NCBI GenBank assembly: GCA_000727475.1
Contig: KL647293.1
Coordinates: forward strand, 721,216-785,215
Reading direction: 5' to 3'
Origin: Sarcocystis neurona
Lineage: Eukaryota > Apicomplexa > Conoidasida > Eucoccidiorida > Sarcocystidae
DNA: 64,000 nucleotides
Within the stretch, counting starts at the first letter, position 1. Every line of letters begins with the position of its first letter. Under the pieces are notes generated by a model. It did no database searches and had not been told where the DNA came from. It saw only the letters and a program-made list of their open reading frames with translations. This document shows positions 10,740 to 23,300 of this stretch, piece after piece. Made by a program: the position numbers and the translations under genes.

Positions 10740-12129
10740 ATAGTACTGCTGAGAATGCAGGGCAGCCGAACACGAGCATGAGGGCAGATGCTTATGAGCA
10801 GGACCGAAGCGGCTGAGACTACATCAAGAAACATTTCTCGCAAGTGGAGAGCCAGACGACGAAAAAGGGATACATACACACGCACACACACGCGCAGAAG
10901 TTCTGCAAGATATGACGTACCTGCTGCCATTCGCATGTGCACGTGTGTGTGTATGTGTCTACGGAGGCGGCTGGCCCCCCCCTACCGCAGACGGACAAGG
11001 ATCCAAGTGTTCTTCCTCAACGAAGCCACACAGCTGCTATCACATCTCTGTGTATACACAGATAAAATTTCAGGGACGGCGATGTTGTCCACAGAGAATT
11101 ACAGAGCCAGACGTAGATATACGCGCACGTGTCCGCGTGCGCGACACTGCGTGTTTGTCTTTCTGAAGACCTAGGAAAGAAAAAATTTATATATGTGTGT
11201 GTTGTGTACACAGGTACAATCTACACAGATACGCATATACATATATGCATCTGTACGTATATATAGGTCTATACGCACGGAACTATCTACCTATGTTTCT
11301 GGACGTGTGCGTACATAGATCTCGGTGTGTATACAAGTTGAGATGCGTAGAGACTTCTCTGCCCTACTTGTACGTATGCGTTGGGAGAGAGAGAGAGAGA
11401 CAGAGAGAGAGAAGGGGAACAGCCACTTATAACAGCCTTCTCCATTGCCATGTCTGTGTGGGGGTATACACTAGCGCAGAGAAAGACAGCCTTACGCACA
11501 CAGGCGGTGGGTCTGCCGCCAGTGCATATGTGCCAGCGTGCCTAGTGCTACACCTATATGCATGTATTCCTAGGAACGTATATATACATTTGTATATATA
11601 TGTATATGTGTGAAGCTAGGCGGTTGTTGACACACGTAGACAGATATTGATATATATGTTTAGAGAGAGAGATGGCTAGAGAGATAGGCATACGTAGATA
11701 CGCCCGTGTACCGAGAACTGAGGGACTCTGCCGATCGGTGAGACAGGCGTGTGGTGGCTTGGTTCGCAGGCAAAGTGGAGCGACTCTTCAAAAGGCATAC
11801 ACTTGTTGAAGAATACTGGGTCTGAATAGTAATTTCTGCTTCCGTTTAATAGCGATTCCTCTCTACCCTGAGTAACTATTTCTGCTTCCACCTTTTTCAC
11901 GCGTAACGTGGTATTGCTTCCACAGCAACTTCGATAGCAGATGCCAGGTTGGTTGAGACGCAGACCAAAATCGACAATAGCAACTGGCCGGACTTGTTTT
12001 TGCTGGCAACCGAAGCGACTTTCGCATGAAACGGGAAGCCGGCGGAGCAAGCTGACAATCGCTTCCTAGACGACACACACATGTGTGCAAGTGTATCTGT
12101 GTCTGTGTGAGTGTGTGTGTGTACATATC

Positions 12130-12163
<34 letters not shown>

Positions 12164-13370
12164 TATACGCACGACTGCTCATACATCTATGTAGATATGT
12201 GCCACTCTATCTATAAGCTTGTAGAACTACACACATCTGTGTAAATATATATGCATGTATGCTTGAGTACGGACACATGGATGCATGTATGTGAGTTATA
12301 CATTCATTTAGTTGCATACGTCTCTGTTTGTACGTTCGTTCAAACACATGCAAGATGAACTTCAGTGTGGACAAGCTGAATGTCAGAGAAAGGCGGGCGA
12401 ACGCTCCAGCAAATGCGCACGCACCTTCGAGTGGTAGCCATCAATAACGAAATCTGTAAATCAACTGCTGACGTCGCCTCTGGCTGAATGCAGTATGCGT
12501 TCAGAAGAAGTATGCGTATGTAAAAATATATCTCAGTCTAGACTCGTGTACACCTGCGTGACACGTGCGGGACGCACACGCTTTTGCAAAGGCTTCAGGA
12601 CGGGAGAATGCAGGTCACGTTGGCGTCTTTGTCCCGCTTTGAAGTTCGGGGGAGAACGGGGCATCTTGGCACCTCCCTACCCCCTTACAATTCCTCTTTT
12701 CTTCTGGGCTAACGGTTCCAGCTACGCTCTCGCCAGCAACAGCTGCGGGGCAGACGACAAAGTCCACTGTCGCTTCTGCTGCCGCTCTTGTGCGCGTTGC
12801 TGCCCTGATGTGGACAGACGTACAGGCAGCGCAGCCTTCTGACTAGAAATACGTGTACGGGTCTTGATTCTTCTGCGTAGATGAAAAATGAGATTCACGT
12901 GTAGCTGCTTGACTGAGTGATCGCTCTTCGCCGCTGCTGTCTCTGTGACAAGAGCGCCGCGGCAGCTGCAGGAGCAGCAGGTGAATTAACATCAGATACG
13001 CGACTGCGTGCTGCATCTGAAGGTCCACAATGGAAACCTTCATCCTGGATGCTGCGCATGCAGCTGACACGACGCACGTGTTTATTCTTGCTGCGCATGC
13101 AGCTGGCACGAAGCATCTACTTCTCTACTGAAAGCGGCACGAGCCGACCATTCCGTACGCACGGAGATGCGATTGCAGCGAAGAGCTGTGACGTTGGGGG
13201 CTGTGGGGGGTTTGCTGCCGTTTTGTGCATTTATTTCGTCTACGTGTGCTCCTATGGGGCTCGCAGCTTCTCGCGCTCTACTATGTCGTTTCTGATTTGC
13301 TAGGTCTTGTGGGGAGTCTGCTTCTGCCTCGCTTGGGACTGTCCTGCTTGCGTTTCTCCTGAGCCACATG
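10740..13370. other. No confident gene; mixed and TA-rich sequence
   Basis: TA/CATA tracts occupy about 11170-11700 and 12080-12330, and a GA run sits at 11386-11416. A minus-strand frame at 11676-12050 is open for 125 codons without repeats and could be an exon, but it lacks an ATG and has no recognisable domain. Short direct repeats of CTGCGCATGCAGCTG type occur near 13044 and 13089. Nothing else is supported. Confidence 0.5.
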
Positions 13371-13379
13371 TTGCTTCTC

Positions 13380-16300
13380 CTCCAAAAGCAGCTCCCCCTC
13401 CTGCTGCTGCCGCTGCCGCTGTTTGCGCGGCTTTGCCGATGCTGCCGCTGCTTTTGCTCATTCGATGCTCGATGCTTTTTTGCCTGCTAGTGTAGTCAGG
13501 CTTCCTGTTGCTTGGGTGTTAATGCCTCTTCTTCTGCTCCTTGTGGTCCCCCTCTTGTTGCTCTTGGTGCCCTCCTCCTGTTGCTTCATCGAAAGGGACA
13601 CTGTGTCCGCTGCTGGGCAGATTGTGTCTAAGGACGCTGCTTCTGCTCCTTGCCTCCTGCGGCTCTAACTACTCATCTGCTGCTGCCCACCCGCTGCTTC
13701 TGATTCTGATGAGGCTGCTTCTGCTGCTGATGATCCTGTTCGCCAGCTGCTGACGGTCACGGCGCTGGACGCAGCTCTGCTGTTGTTCTGGCGCCGTGAC
13801 AGTAAGTCTGACGCAAGCCTTCAAATGACAACTCAACGCGACTGTACGACGGGCTGCGTTTATTTCAGCGTAGACTATTCCCAGGCATCAAGGGACCATC
13901 TTAGCATTTAAACGAGGCACAACGTGTACACACGTACACAAACGAGTCTGCACAAGCATTTACCCATACATAGTTACGAATACACGTGAGGAGCCAGGCA
14001 GTAACGTACGTGCATATACGCACGACGATACTCGTATATATGCTCACCACGCAAGTATGCACGTACGATGCTGCAGACTGTGTGCATCCTGAACGCGCAG
14101 CAACGGTTTTGACTGCGGGCTATCGTGCCCACCGAATATGCAAAAGGACGATGTGAAGCAAGAGAGCGGGGAGATGTGGATCTGAGACAAGACAGTTGAC
14201 TGCATGCACGTTTACGTGCACACCCACAGGCGTACGCATTGGCGTGCAAGCCTTGTGTGTACCGCAGCCATGTACACAGAGGAAGAAACGCGTGTGGTTG
14301 CATAGGTACTCATGTAGACGGGGATAGACAATATTTGGTCATACCCGCGTTGACATACTCCACTTCGTGCAAACAGGTGTATCTTCACTTGGGTATGCTG
14401 CTCGTAGATACGCAGGCCTCGGACAGATGTCGCGCCACGTTGGTGAATGTGTCGCAGCACATTTGGCTTCGTGCTCTCAAGTGCACGTCTCTAGCGAAAG
14501 TGTACCATAGAGGACAAGAAGCATGATTTTTCGCGGCGTCTGCGAGTGTGGCGGTGATTCACATTGCGTGTGTAGCTTGTGATAATGTCGCTCGACATTA
14601 AGTGTTGAAGAGCCTGTCCTTGTAAGAGAGGGAAAAACAGATAGCTGCAGAGTGCCCGCCTTCCTGCACAAAGTCTCAAAACAACGGGACAGCAGCGGGA
14701 CCAGCAGCGGCAGCAGCGTAAGTAACTGGAGCAGCTACACGACCGGCGGCGGCAGGAAGAATGCGTGTCGCAGGACGAAAGCAACAGCGGCGAAGTCGAA
14801 ACTCACGGCAGGAATCCCTGGGAGTGCTTTGAAAGAGGCATGGCTACACGGCACGGCAAATAGATGCGGAACGTAGCTAACAGGAGGGCGCGCAGACTGT
14901 CTAGGAGGCACTACACAAGTATCGACACCTTTTGGCAGGCGAGCCTCCAGCATTGTGTCATTTGTGTTAGGGTGCTCGAGGGAAAAGCGGCAAATGTGTC
15001 GAGTCGTTAGCAGCGGAGTGCAGACTGACCGTGCTGGTGTTTTCCCTGTCTTTGTGACGTGTTCCTTCCCTGCTGATGCGAGGTGTGTCGTTCCAGTTGC
15101 TGTCGGTAGTGGGGATCCTGATACTGTTCCTGCTGATGCTGTTGCTGCTGCCTGGTTTCTGTTCTCTGCGTCTCACAACGCCAGATCCTCTTTGCTCCGG
15201 CTTCCTGTTTCTGCGTATCGGACTGCTGCTTATGCTGCTGCTGGTTCCCATGCAGCAGGAACCGCCGCTGCTTCTTGTGGGGTTGCCGCAGCTGCTGCCC
15301 GGTTCCTTCTGTAGCCGGGAATGTAGTTGCCTTCGATGAGTTGGGTGCCGTGTTTGCCCATATGCTTGGGCTGCTGGGAGAAATACTAGCCGGCTGCTAC
15401 CATGTGTGGTGCTGCCTCATTTCCACTCCTGCTGGTGCTGTAGCTACTTGCACTGTTTTTACTATTGTACATCGTCTACGCGGGTGCTAAGGCATCTTCT
15501 TCTTATGTTCCTGAAATATCTGTTGCTATTCTGCGGCTGCTTCTTCTTCTCTGAAGCAGCCTCCTGCTGCTAGCAGGTGTGCTTCAATCGCGGTCATTCC
15601 TCCTTCCTCCACCTGCCGCTGCGGCTAGTTTGCCCTGCAGCAGCTTCCAGATGTGTCTTGCTGTTGCACTTTCCTCTTCCGCATTCACAAGGATCCAGAG
15701 TAAGATCAACAGCAGCGGGAGCACTACCCGCTTCAATATATCCAGCAGCAGAAACCACACTACCAGGCTTTTTCTCGCTCCCTCGCTCCTGTGTGCCCGG
15801 CAACGCAGAGCAGCGCGAAATCAGCTGTTTCACGAACGTCGCTTGTGTGCTTCAGATGCGCAGTGCTGTAGCACTCTTTCAACCGAGCCTCTGCTGCTGT
15901 TGATGCTGCTTGGCGTCTCGTCGGCCGGCCTCCTTTCCCGCCACTGACCCTCCCACCCAACCGTGTGCTCCTTCCTTCCTCCGCCCTGGGCGTTTGTTTA
16001 GCAAGTTGACGCTCGCTCGCGACGCAGTCAGTTATTACTCGGGGCCTCGGAAGTTCCTGCCGCGCTGCTTCATCCGGCGTAGTGTGGAAGAAATCTTCGT
16101 TCCTGCGTTGTGTGTGTGTGTGTGTGTTTTCCGGTAGTGAAGAAATACCTGCTGGTATTGCGTTGCTGCAGCCACTTGGTGCAGCGCTGGTGCCGGTGCT
16201 GCTGCTGCTGCGGTAGTGCGGAAGCGCCCTGCTGCACACACTTCTTCCTCAGTCCTGCTGCTACTAGGGGTGGTTCTGGCCTCAGACACGTTGTACGACA

Positions 16301-17376
16301 GCAGCTGCTACGTGGGCCCTCTGCGCCCGCTCTTTGTGAAACAGAAGGAGGGTTCTGTACTTGGTCTGCTAGCAGCAGCACGGTTGCCGGAGTACTGCGG
16401 CTGCTGCTGCTGTTCGTCCTCGTAGCACCACTTTCTCGTCGTGCTGCTGTTGCTGCTGGCGTTGTGCCCATCGCTTCTGCCCGCGCGTGCTCGTGTTCTG
16501 CTGTCGCTGTGTTGCTGGTCGGCGGCGTCGGTGCTTTAGCTACTCTACTAATACACAAGACCGAGCAGCGGCAGCGGCGGGGGAGTGCGCTGCAACCGGA
16601 GAGAGAACGAGGAGGAGGTGCTGCGCTGCTAGAGTTCTCTCGGGCGATTTCCTGTGCTGCGTTGCCTCCTTCTACGCGTATCCCGTGTTCACAAGTTGCG
16701 TTTCTTTTCGTTTCTTCGGTGTTTGTGTGGCATGCTGTCTTTTTCCCCGTCGTCTTCTACTTCGTGTTCGGGTCCTCGAATCCGCGACCGCCGCTGCTGA
16801 TTCACTCCCCGTCTCTGCAGTCGTACCCACAGTTGCGCGGAAAAATACACCTCGAGGCTTTGTGCCGCTGCCTTTTCGTTTCGTTGTTCCTGCCTCATCT
16901 TCCGCCTTCCGTCTCATCTGCATCGTCTCTCCCCCGCACCCTCTAGTCTCTAATTTGGCCTTTGCGCGGTGAATGAGCGGGAGTCCTTCCCACTCTGGTG
17001 CTGGGCGTTAGTTGTTGTTCCTCGCGGGTAGTCCCGCTGTCTTTTCTTTTTCACTATACGAATTCTTTCCTCCATCCCCGCTTCCTTGCACCTCCTCTAT
17101 TCGCTTCGCAGCTTCCCCTTTTCGCTTCCGCCCATTCTTCGTGCGTCGTGCGGCCCCCTACTCGCAGCAGTAGCCGCACCAGCATCTTCCCCACGTCGGA
17201 GCGCCAGCCGTGTAGCAGCACAAGCACAGAGCCGAGGAAGAGGAGGAGGAGCAGCAGCACAAGTACCGAAGCAGCAGCCACAGACTGCCTGCAGTAGAAC
17301 GGACTGCAGCAGAAACATCACTCCAGCAGATTCGCCGCTGCCCCCTCCGCCTTACTTTTCCTTCCCCGTAGACAAA
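13380..17376. other. CTG-rich region upstream of the Ran gene
   Basis: CTG triplets are frequent at 13390-13740, 15060-15340 and 16190-16450, giving Leu or Cys runs in plus frames. I cannot assign an exon. The last 300 bases before 17377 (pyrimidine-rich, then a CAG patch at 17240-17320) probably include promoter and 5' untranslated sequence of the Ran gene; no TATA box or initiator can be pointed to with confidence. Confidence 0.5.
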
Positions 17377-20300
17377 ATGGCAATTGCCGCGCCAGCAGCG
17401 CAACAGACAGTCCCAGAATTTAAACTTATTCTTGTAGGGGATGGTGGCGTCGGCAAAACGACACTCGTCAAACGCCATTTAACCGGTAAGTCGATTTCCC
17501 TGTCCTCCTCCTCCTCTGCCGGGTGCAGCTGTTGTTCTTCTATCTGCTTCTTCCTCGGCTCCGGCTGCTCCTCCGCGTCGTCCTTGGCCTCGGCAGACGT
17601 AGGGCTGCCCCGTAGCTGCTGCGTTGCTACTTCTTCCGTCACTTTGATGATGCCCCATCAGGTGTCTTCTGCTTCCCATTATAACGCGAACGGTGGATGG
17701 AGATGGTTGTGTGCTGCCCCGTCTACCGTGCTTATTAGTGTTGTGTGGAGCAGCTCTTTTCCCCGTGCTCCTGCTACCGTTCTTTTTTAATTGCTGGCCT
17801 CCCCTGTAGGTGTACGTACACGGCTGCCACGTGTTAGTCTTTGCTGCTGCGGCAGTGAGGCGTGATGAGGCTCCAGTTCGTCGGCGCGCCCTCTGCTCGC
17901 CCCGCAGCAGCACGTGTTTCTTGCTGCTGCTGCCCTAGCCACTGCTGCTCCTGGCGCTCCTCCAGGCGCGTCCTCTCTGTTGCTCTCCCCACTTGCTGAC
18001 GCCGCTCTGTGTGTGCTGCTGCTGCTCTAGCTTCACGAGTAATTCGTCTTGCTGCCGCTGCCTGCATCACGTCCACGCGTCCCGCCTCTCTTCCTCGTCT
18101 CAGCAGCACCATTCCTGCTGTCCGTTTCCTGCCGCGCGCCCCACTCTCCCCCATGCTTCTGCCGCTGCTGCTCTCGTCGCTGCTGCTGCCCCTACTGTCG
18201 ATCTGCGGTTGCTTTTGCTGCTGCTGCTGCTGCCAAGACGGACAATGGGTTCGCGCCTTCACAGCGTCTCTGTACTTCGTGAAGAGGGGACTCGCCTGTG
18301 GTGCTGCGCACTCCAGCTGCTCCGCGTCTGCAGATGTACTGCTGGGGCTGTCGCTGCTGTGCGTACGTCACAGACGTATTTAAGGACCAGACTTTCATCT
18401 TCAGCAAGAGGAGCCTCACGCAGAGCCCTGCAGATGTTTATCCGTGTCCCCTTTCCTGCGGACAAATGTCTTCTCACAGACACGCCTCAGGCCTCGGGTA
18501 GCTCATACACTCACCCCCCCAAGTCGCCGTTTCGGTATAGAACTCCTTGCACATGCGCATACGTAGACGTGTATATCATTTGCTGTCGTTATATGTTACG
18601 TACGAGCGGACAGAAGAGGCAAGAAAATCTCCGTTGCTGCCTTGCAGACGGAGGAGCAGTGCATCTTCTGCACTGCTTCTTGTGGAAATAGATGTGCTTC
18701 TGCACATATATATGGCGCCTGTGTATAGACACATAGGAGGTATATTCGGCACTTGTATGTGTAGGAAATATATATACATGTGTACATCTGCATACGGACG
18801 TCTTCCTGCATACATATATGCGTATATATTTTCATATCTGTTCACATGCATGTATGTGTATACACGTGTATACGGACCTCTTCCTCTGTGTATGTATATA
18901 TGTATGCATAGTAGCGCATAAGTATATGTGTATACATGTGTATATGGACCTTTCCCTGTATGTGCATATTGACATATATAGACATATTATTAGCACGTAT
19001 GTATCTGTGTCTATACGTATGTACGTAGCGGAGGCTACCTGTATATCTTCATGTCAAACAGGCGCACACACGTGTATACTCTGGTAGGGTGGCTGCCTTG
19101 TAGAGCTGCATGAGGGCATATTTGGGGGAGGTCTGCGTCTGCAGGTAAATTGTGAAGAGAAGAAGATTAGTAGTGGTCTGTGATGACGCACCCGTGCGCC
19201 AGAGTAGTACACAAAGTCTCCTTTAGCAGGGAGATGAGCGTAGAGGCTCCTCCACATACGAATATATGTATGTGTGGGAGCGTAGGTGTACGTTTACAGC
19301 GTGAGGCAAATAACTGGACGCTGCGTCTGTGTCTACGCATACATGTGCGCATATATTATAGAGGACAGAAGGAAGGAGCTGTTACGTATGTGTGGATATA
19401 TATATGGATATATATGGGTGTACGTTTATTGTATACGAAAGGAGGAGAGAGCTACTGTGTCCGTGTGCATATGTATATATGGATCTGCGCCTATAATATA
19501 GGAAAGAAGGACTGAGCTACTGTGTGCGTGTGCGTGTATATATACATATATGTATGCAGATATATCTGTGTGGGTGTACATATATATGTATGTATATATA
19601 TGGGTGTGCGCCTATAATATAGGAAAGCAGGAGAGAGGTACTGTGTGCGTGTGCGTGTATATATATGTATGTACATATATATATGTATGTATGGACGTCG
19701 ATGTACGTTCTAGTTGCGTAGGAGAAGAGGAAGTCCTACGTATGAGTGTATATACGTACATATACACATGTGTGTGTGTGCGCGCGTTAAGTCGTAGAGG
19801 ACAGATGGAGAGAGGTACTACATATCTGCGGACACATGTGTATATATGTCTATTCGAAAGGAGAAGAGAGGTACTACGTACATACACATATATATATGTA
19901 TTTGTAAAGAGAGAATAACGATGTTCATGTGTGTACCTACGCATATGTAAAGAGAGGGCGAGAAGTATATTTTGTGAGAGAGTGTGGGGGGACTGTCTGT
20001 TGCATTCTTCTGGAGAAGCGTCGCGCGGCCGTAGCTCCCCTCTGTCTTCCCGATTTTTACGTGCTTCTTGTTGACCTTCTCTTCTGGAAAGTGTCCGTGA
20101 ACCGGGGTTGTTTCTGTGGGCGGAGAGGTGAGACGTGTTTGTCTGTTAAGGGGGGGGGGGTGGTGTACGTACAGCCCCCGGGGTTTCTTTGTCGCGTGCT
20201 GCTGTCGGTACACCTGGTCCGCGTCTTCTCGTCACTTTTTTTTTGTTGGCTCCCCTGTTGGTCCGTCCTAAGAATTCTGCTGGTTATCACTTCTTCTGGT

Positions 20301-23300
20301 ACACACGCGCGTTTCCTCCCGTGCATGCAAAACCAAGACAGCCACGTGGCCCGCGGCGTCCTCTTGCCGTTCGAGTCGCGCGCAAGGAAGAGGAGAAGAG
20401 TAAACACGTGTAGGGCTGCGGAGACGATTTCTCTTCGCAGCAGCTGGAGCAGCTCCTGCAGTAGAAGTATCAGCCTCTTCCTGGCGCTCCGTAGTGTAAC
20501 GCCGCGGGCGCCACTTTCAGCAGAGAGGAGCAGAAGTGGGACGAGGCGCGGCGTGCGGTTACCGGCAGCGCAGGGAGCAGAGAGAAGTAGCGACACTTTG
20601 TTTCGTGGGGACTTACCATTTGCCGAAGAAGCTGCTGCTGTTGGCGAGCTCTTGTTGGCTTGGTGTTTGGACGTGAAGAAGCCTCCTGCCGCGAGGCGCG
20701 TGTCTGTTGCGGACCTCTGAGAAAGGAGAAGAAGAAAAGAGGGACAGAGACGCTGAGAAAGACAGAGAGGCGAAGATGCTGCTGCGTCGTCGTTTGGGCG
20801 GGAACGCTGAGAAAACATCGTCTCGCTTCTGCCTGCTGCTGCTGCTACCGCCTTCACGCGTGCTGCTGCTGCATGTGCCTGCTGCTGTTGTTGCGTCTGT
20901 TTGGGGGGGGAGTTTGAGGGGGAGTTTTCTTCTCGGCTTCTCAGACAGGAGGCACTTTCTTCTTCCGCATGTGGATGTGTATGAAATGTCGTGTGGTGGT
21001 ATATATGTAGGGAGGGACGAATACCTATTCTTCGGCGGCAGCAAGGGAGTGACAGATGCGTGTACGTATGCGCGAACATTTGTATATCTGCGGGTGTCCA
21101 GTACCACTTTTTAACAACGACACACGCCACGCGTACTGTTCCGTCGTGGCACAGTAGGTATGTTGCGCAGACATTTGCGATGCGCCGGAGGAGAAACTCT
21201 GTGGGGAGGAAGGGACAAGAGACGGATTTGTTTACGGGCCTGGGGAAAAAGAGGTACAGGCCCTCTCCGTGGGGAGGTGTGTGCGGCCTGCTGCGTGTGC
21301 GGTGGCGTGTACATGTAGCGCACCGGAGATGCGCACGTAGTGGGAACACTGCAGGGGGGGACGCAGAAGAGTAGGCGAATTTGGGTTTCGTGTTGAAGAG
21401 GGGGAAGTGCGGGTGAAAGGTACTCTTCACGCCGAAGAAAGAGAACGCGGTATGTGAAGGGCGAAATGTCTCCGCGCTGCTTCTCTGGACTCGGTCGGAC
21501 GTATCCATATATATGTGTCCGTGGAGAGATAGGAGAAGTGCGATTTAGAGAAACGAACAAATGAGATTTATGCGAGAAAAAGAGCGAGAAAAGGACTGTG
21601 CGGTGGCGTTTGTGGAGAAGCGGTCCCGCGTCACCGAGGGCGCGCGCATGTGTGTGTGTGTGTAGGTGTCCGTGCTTTTACACAGAGAAGAGAGAGAGAG
21701 AGAGGGCGGAGGGCGCAAGAGAGAGGGGGCGGTAGAAATGTAGCGAGACAGACAGCGGACGGGGACGAGAGACAGAGTGACAAGAGAAAGCAGGGAGACA
21801 CAGCGAAAGAGTGACAAAAGAAGGCAGGGAGACGGAGAGAGCGGAGGAGAGGGGGAGAGCGCAGACTACGAAGGGGTTTGCAACACTCATGCGTCTGTTC
21901 CACCACACGTGACGACGACATGCGGCGACGATAAAGAAGAGAGAAAGCGCTTAAACAAAAGGAAAGGGTGGAAAGAGACGGAAGTCCGACGGGACAAAGT
22001 GCCTGGGTGTCTGTCTGTACATACGCTGGCGTGTGTGAGTGCGGCTGTAGCAGCAGTGTGTGTGCGGAGAAAGAACAGACTTCCGTTTCACGCGCACAGA
22101 GACAAAAGCAGGAAGTGTCCACTCCCAAGTCTTCGCAGGAAACGCTTGTGGACGGAAGAGATGATTTTTTTCCTTTCCAGCGGACGACGAAGGACGAAGG
22201 ATATTCGTGTTTGCATCCCGCTCTACCTCCACAGGCCCCAACTTATGAGTCTGTGGACAGGAAATTTTGTGTGTGCAGGGCCCGTACACACTACCCCTGT
22301 CGTATACCTACACTTGCTTGCAGATGTTAAAAGACTTTAGGTCGCACATACATATATGAGTGTGTGTAAATATATGTATACAAATAAAATATGTCTACGT
22401 GTATGCATGTTACCTGTGTGCACGTAATGTGTCACGACGTGATGGTGGTGATGGTGGTGATGGCAGAGCCACACAGACGGGTATCCTTCACTAAAAAATT
22501 CGCTCGCGCGTACACGTGGACACCTGCAATTGTCTTTCGACTGACCTGCTCCATATTTCACTTTTCCTATTCGCTCCCGCTCTCACGTGCCCTCTCTCTG
22601 TGTGTGTGTATCGGTGTAGAGGACATGGTGGTGCTGCCTGTATTTGGCAGCCGGAAAGCAGTCTGCTCGAAGCGCTGCTGCTGTTGCTCGCGTCCGCTGC
22701 TGTTGCTTCTTCATTTTCGTGTGGGGATGCTTCGCGTCGCGTCTGCATCTGCCGCCGCCCCTGGGTTGCGTTTTTTGTTTCTTTCAGGAGAGTTTGAGAA
22801 GAAGTACATTCCCACGTTGGGTGTGGAAGTGCACCCGCTAAAATTTCAGACGAACTTCGGACAGATCGTTTTCAACGTGTGGGACACTGCAGGACAGGAA
22901 AAATTCGGGGGCCTCAGAGATGGCTATTATATCAAAGTACGCGGTTTTTTTGGCTGCAGGAATCTGTCTCGTTATTATCCTGGCCACCAATGCCATCTGT
23001 CCACATCTATGTATGTGTTCATGTAGGAGTACGTAGACGTCGTACACGTCTGTTTCGTGTTCACATGGGTGGGTGTGTTTCCCTTAACCGTTTCCACGCA
23101 TACACGTTTGTATATTCATACACGCATATGCCACTCTCCCGTGTGTATATGTGTGTATACGCATGAGAGTGAAACTTCTGTTTGTTGAGTTTCTTTTCGT
23201 TGTTTTCCTCTCCTCCGGCATTTTCGTCTGTCTTGCACGCTGAGTGGGCTCCCATCTATTGTATTTGTCACGCGTTTCTATAATATCCGTGTGTTCGCGT

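Larger units (their letters stand above)
17486..22787 (+). other. Intron 1 of Ran, 5.3 kb, repeat-bearing
   Basis: The donor is GTAAGT and the acceptor TTTCTTTCAG. The intron contains a CTG-rich first kilobase, a palindrome motif copy at 17809-17822, two cassette arrays (18770-18965 and 19350-19890), a poly-G run at 20151-20160, and purine-rich DNA from about 21640 to 21870 including GA runs. A 483-codon frame starting with ATG is open on the minus strand (21508 down to 20057), but it lacks any recognisable domain. Confidence 0.85.

Noticed and set aside
10069..10942. Long Leu/Cys/Ala minus-strand frames
   Set aside because: They run through the 20-bp minisatellite, where two frames are equally open; composition explains them.
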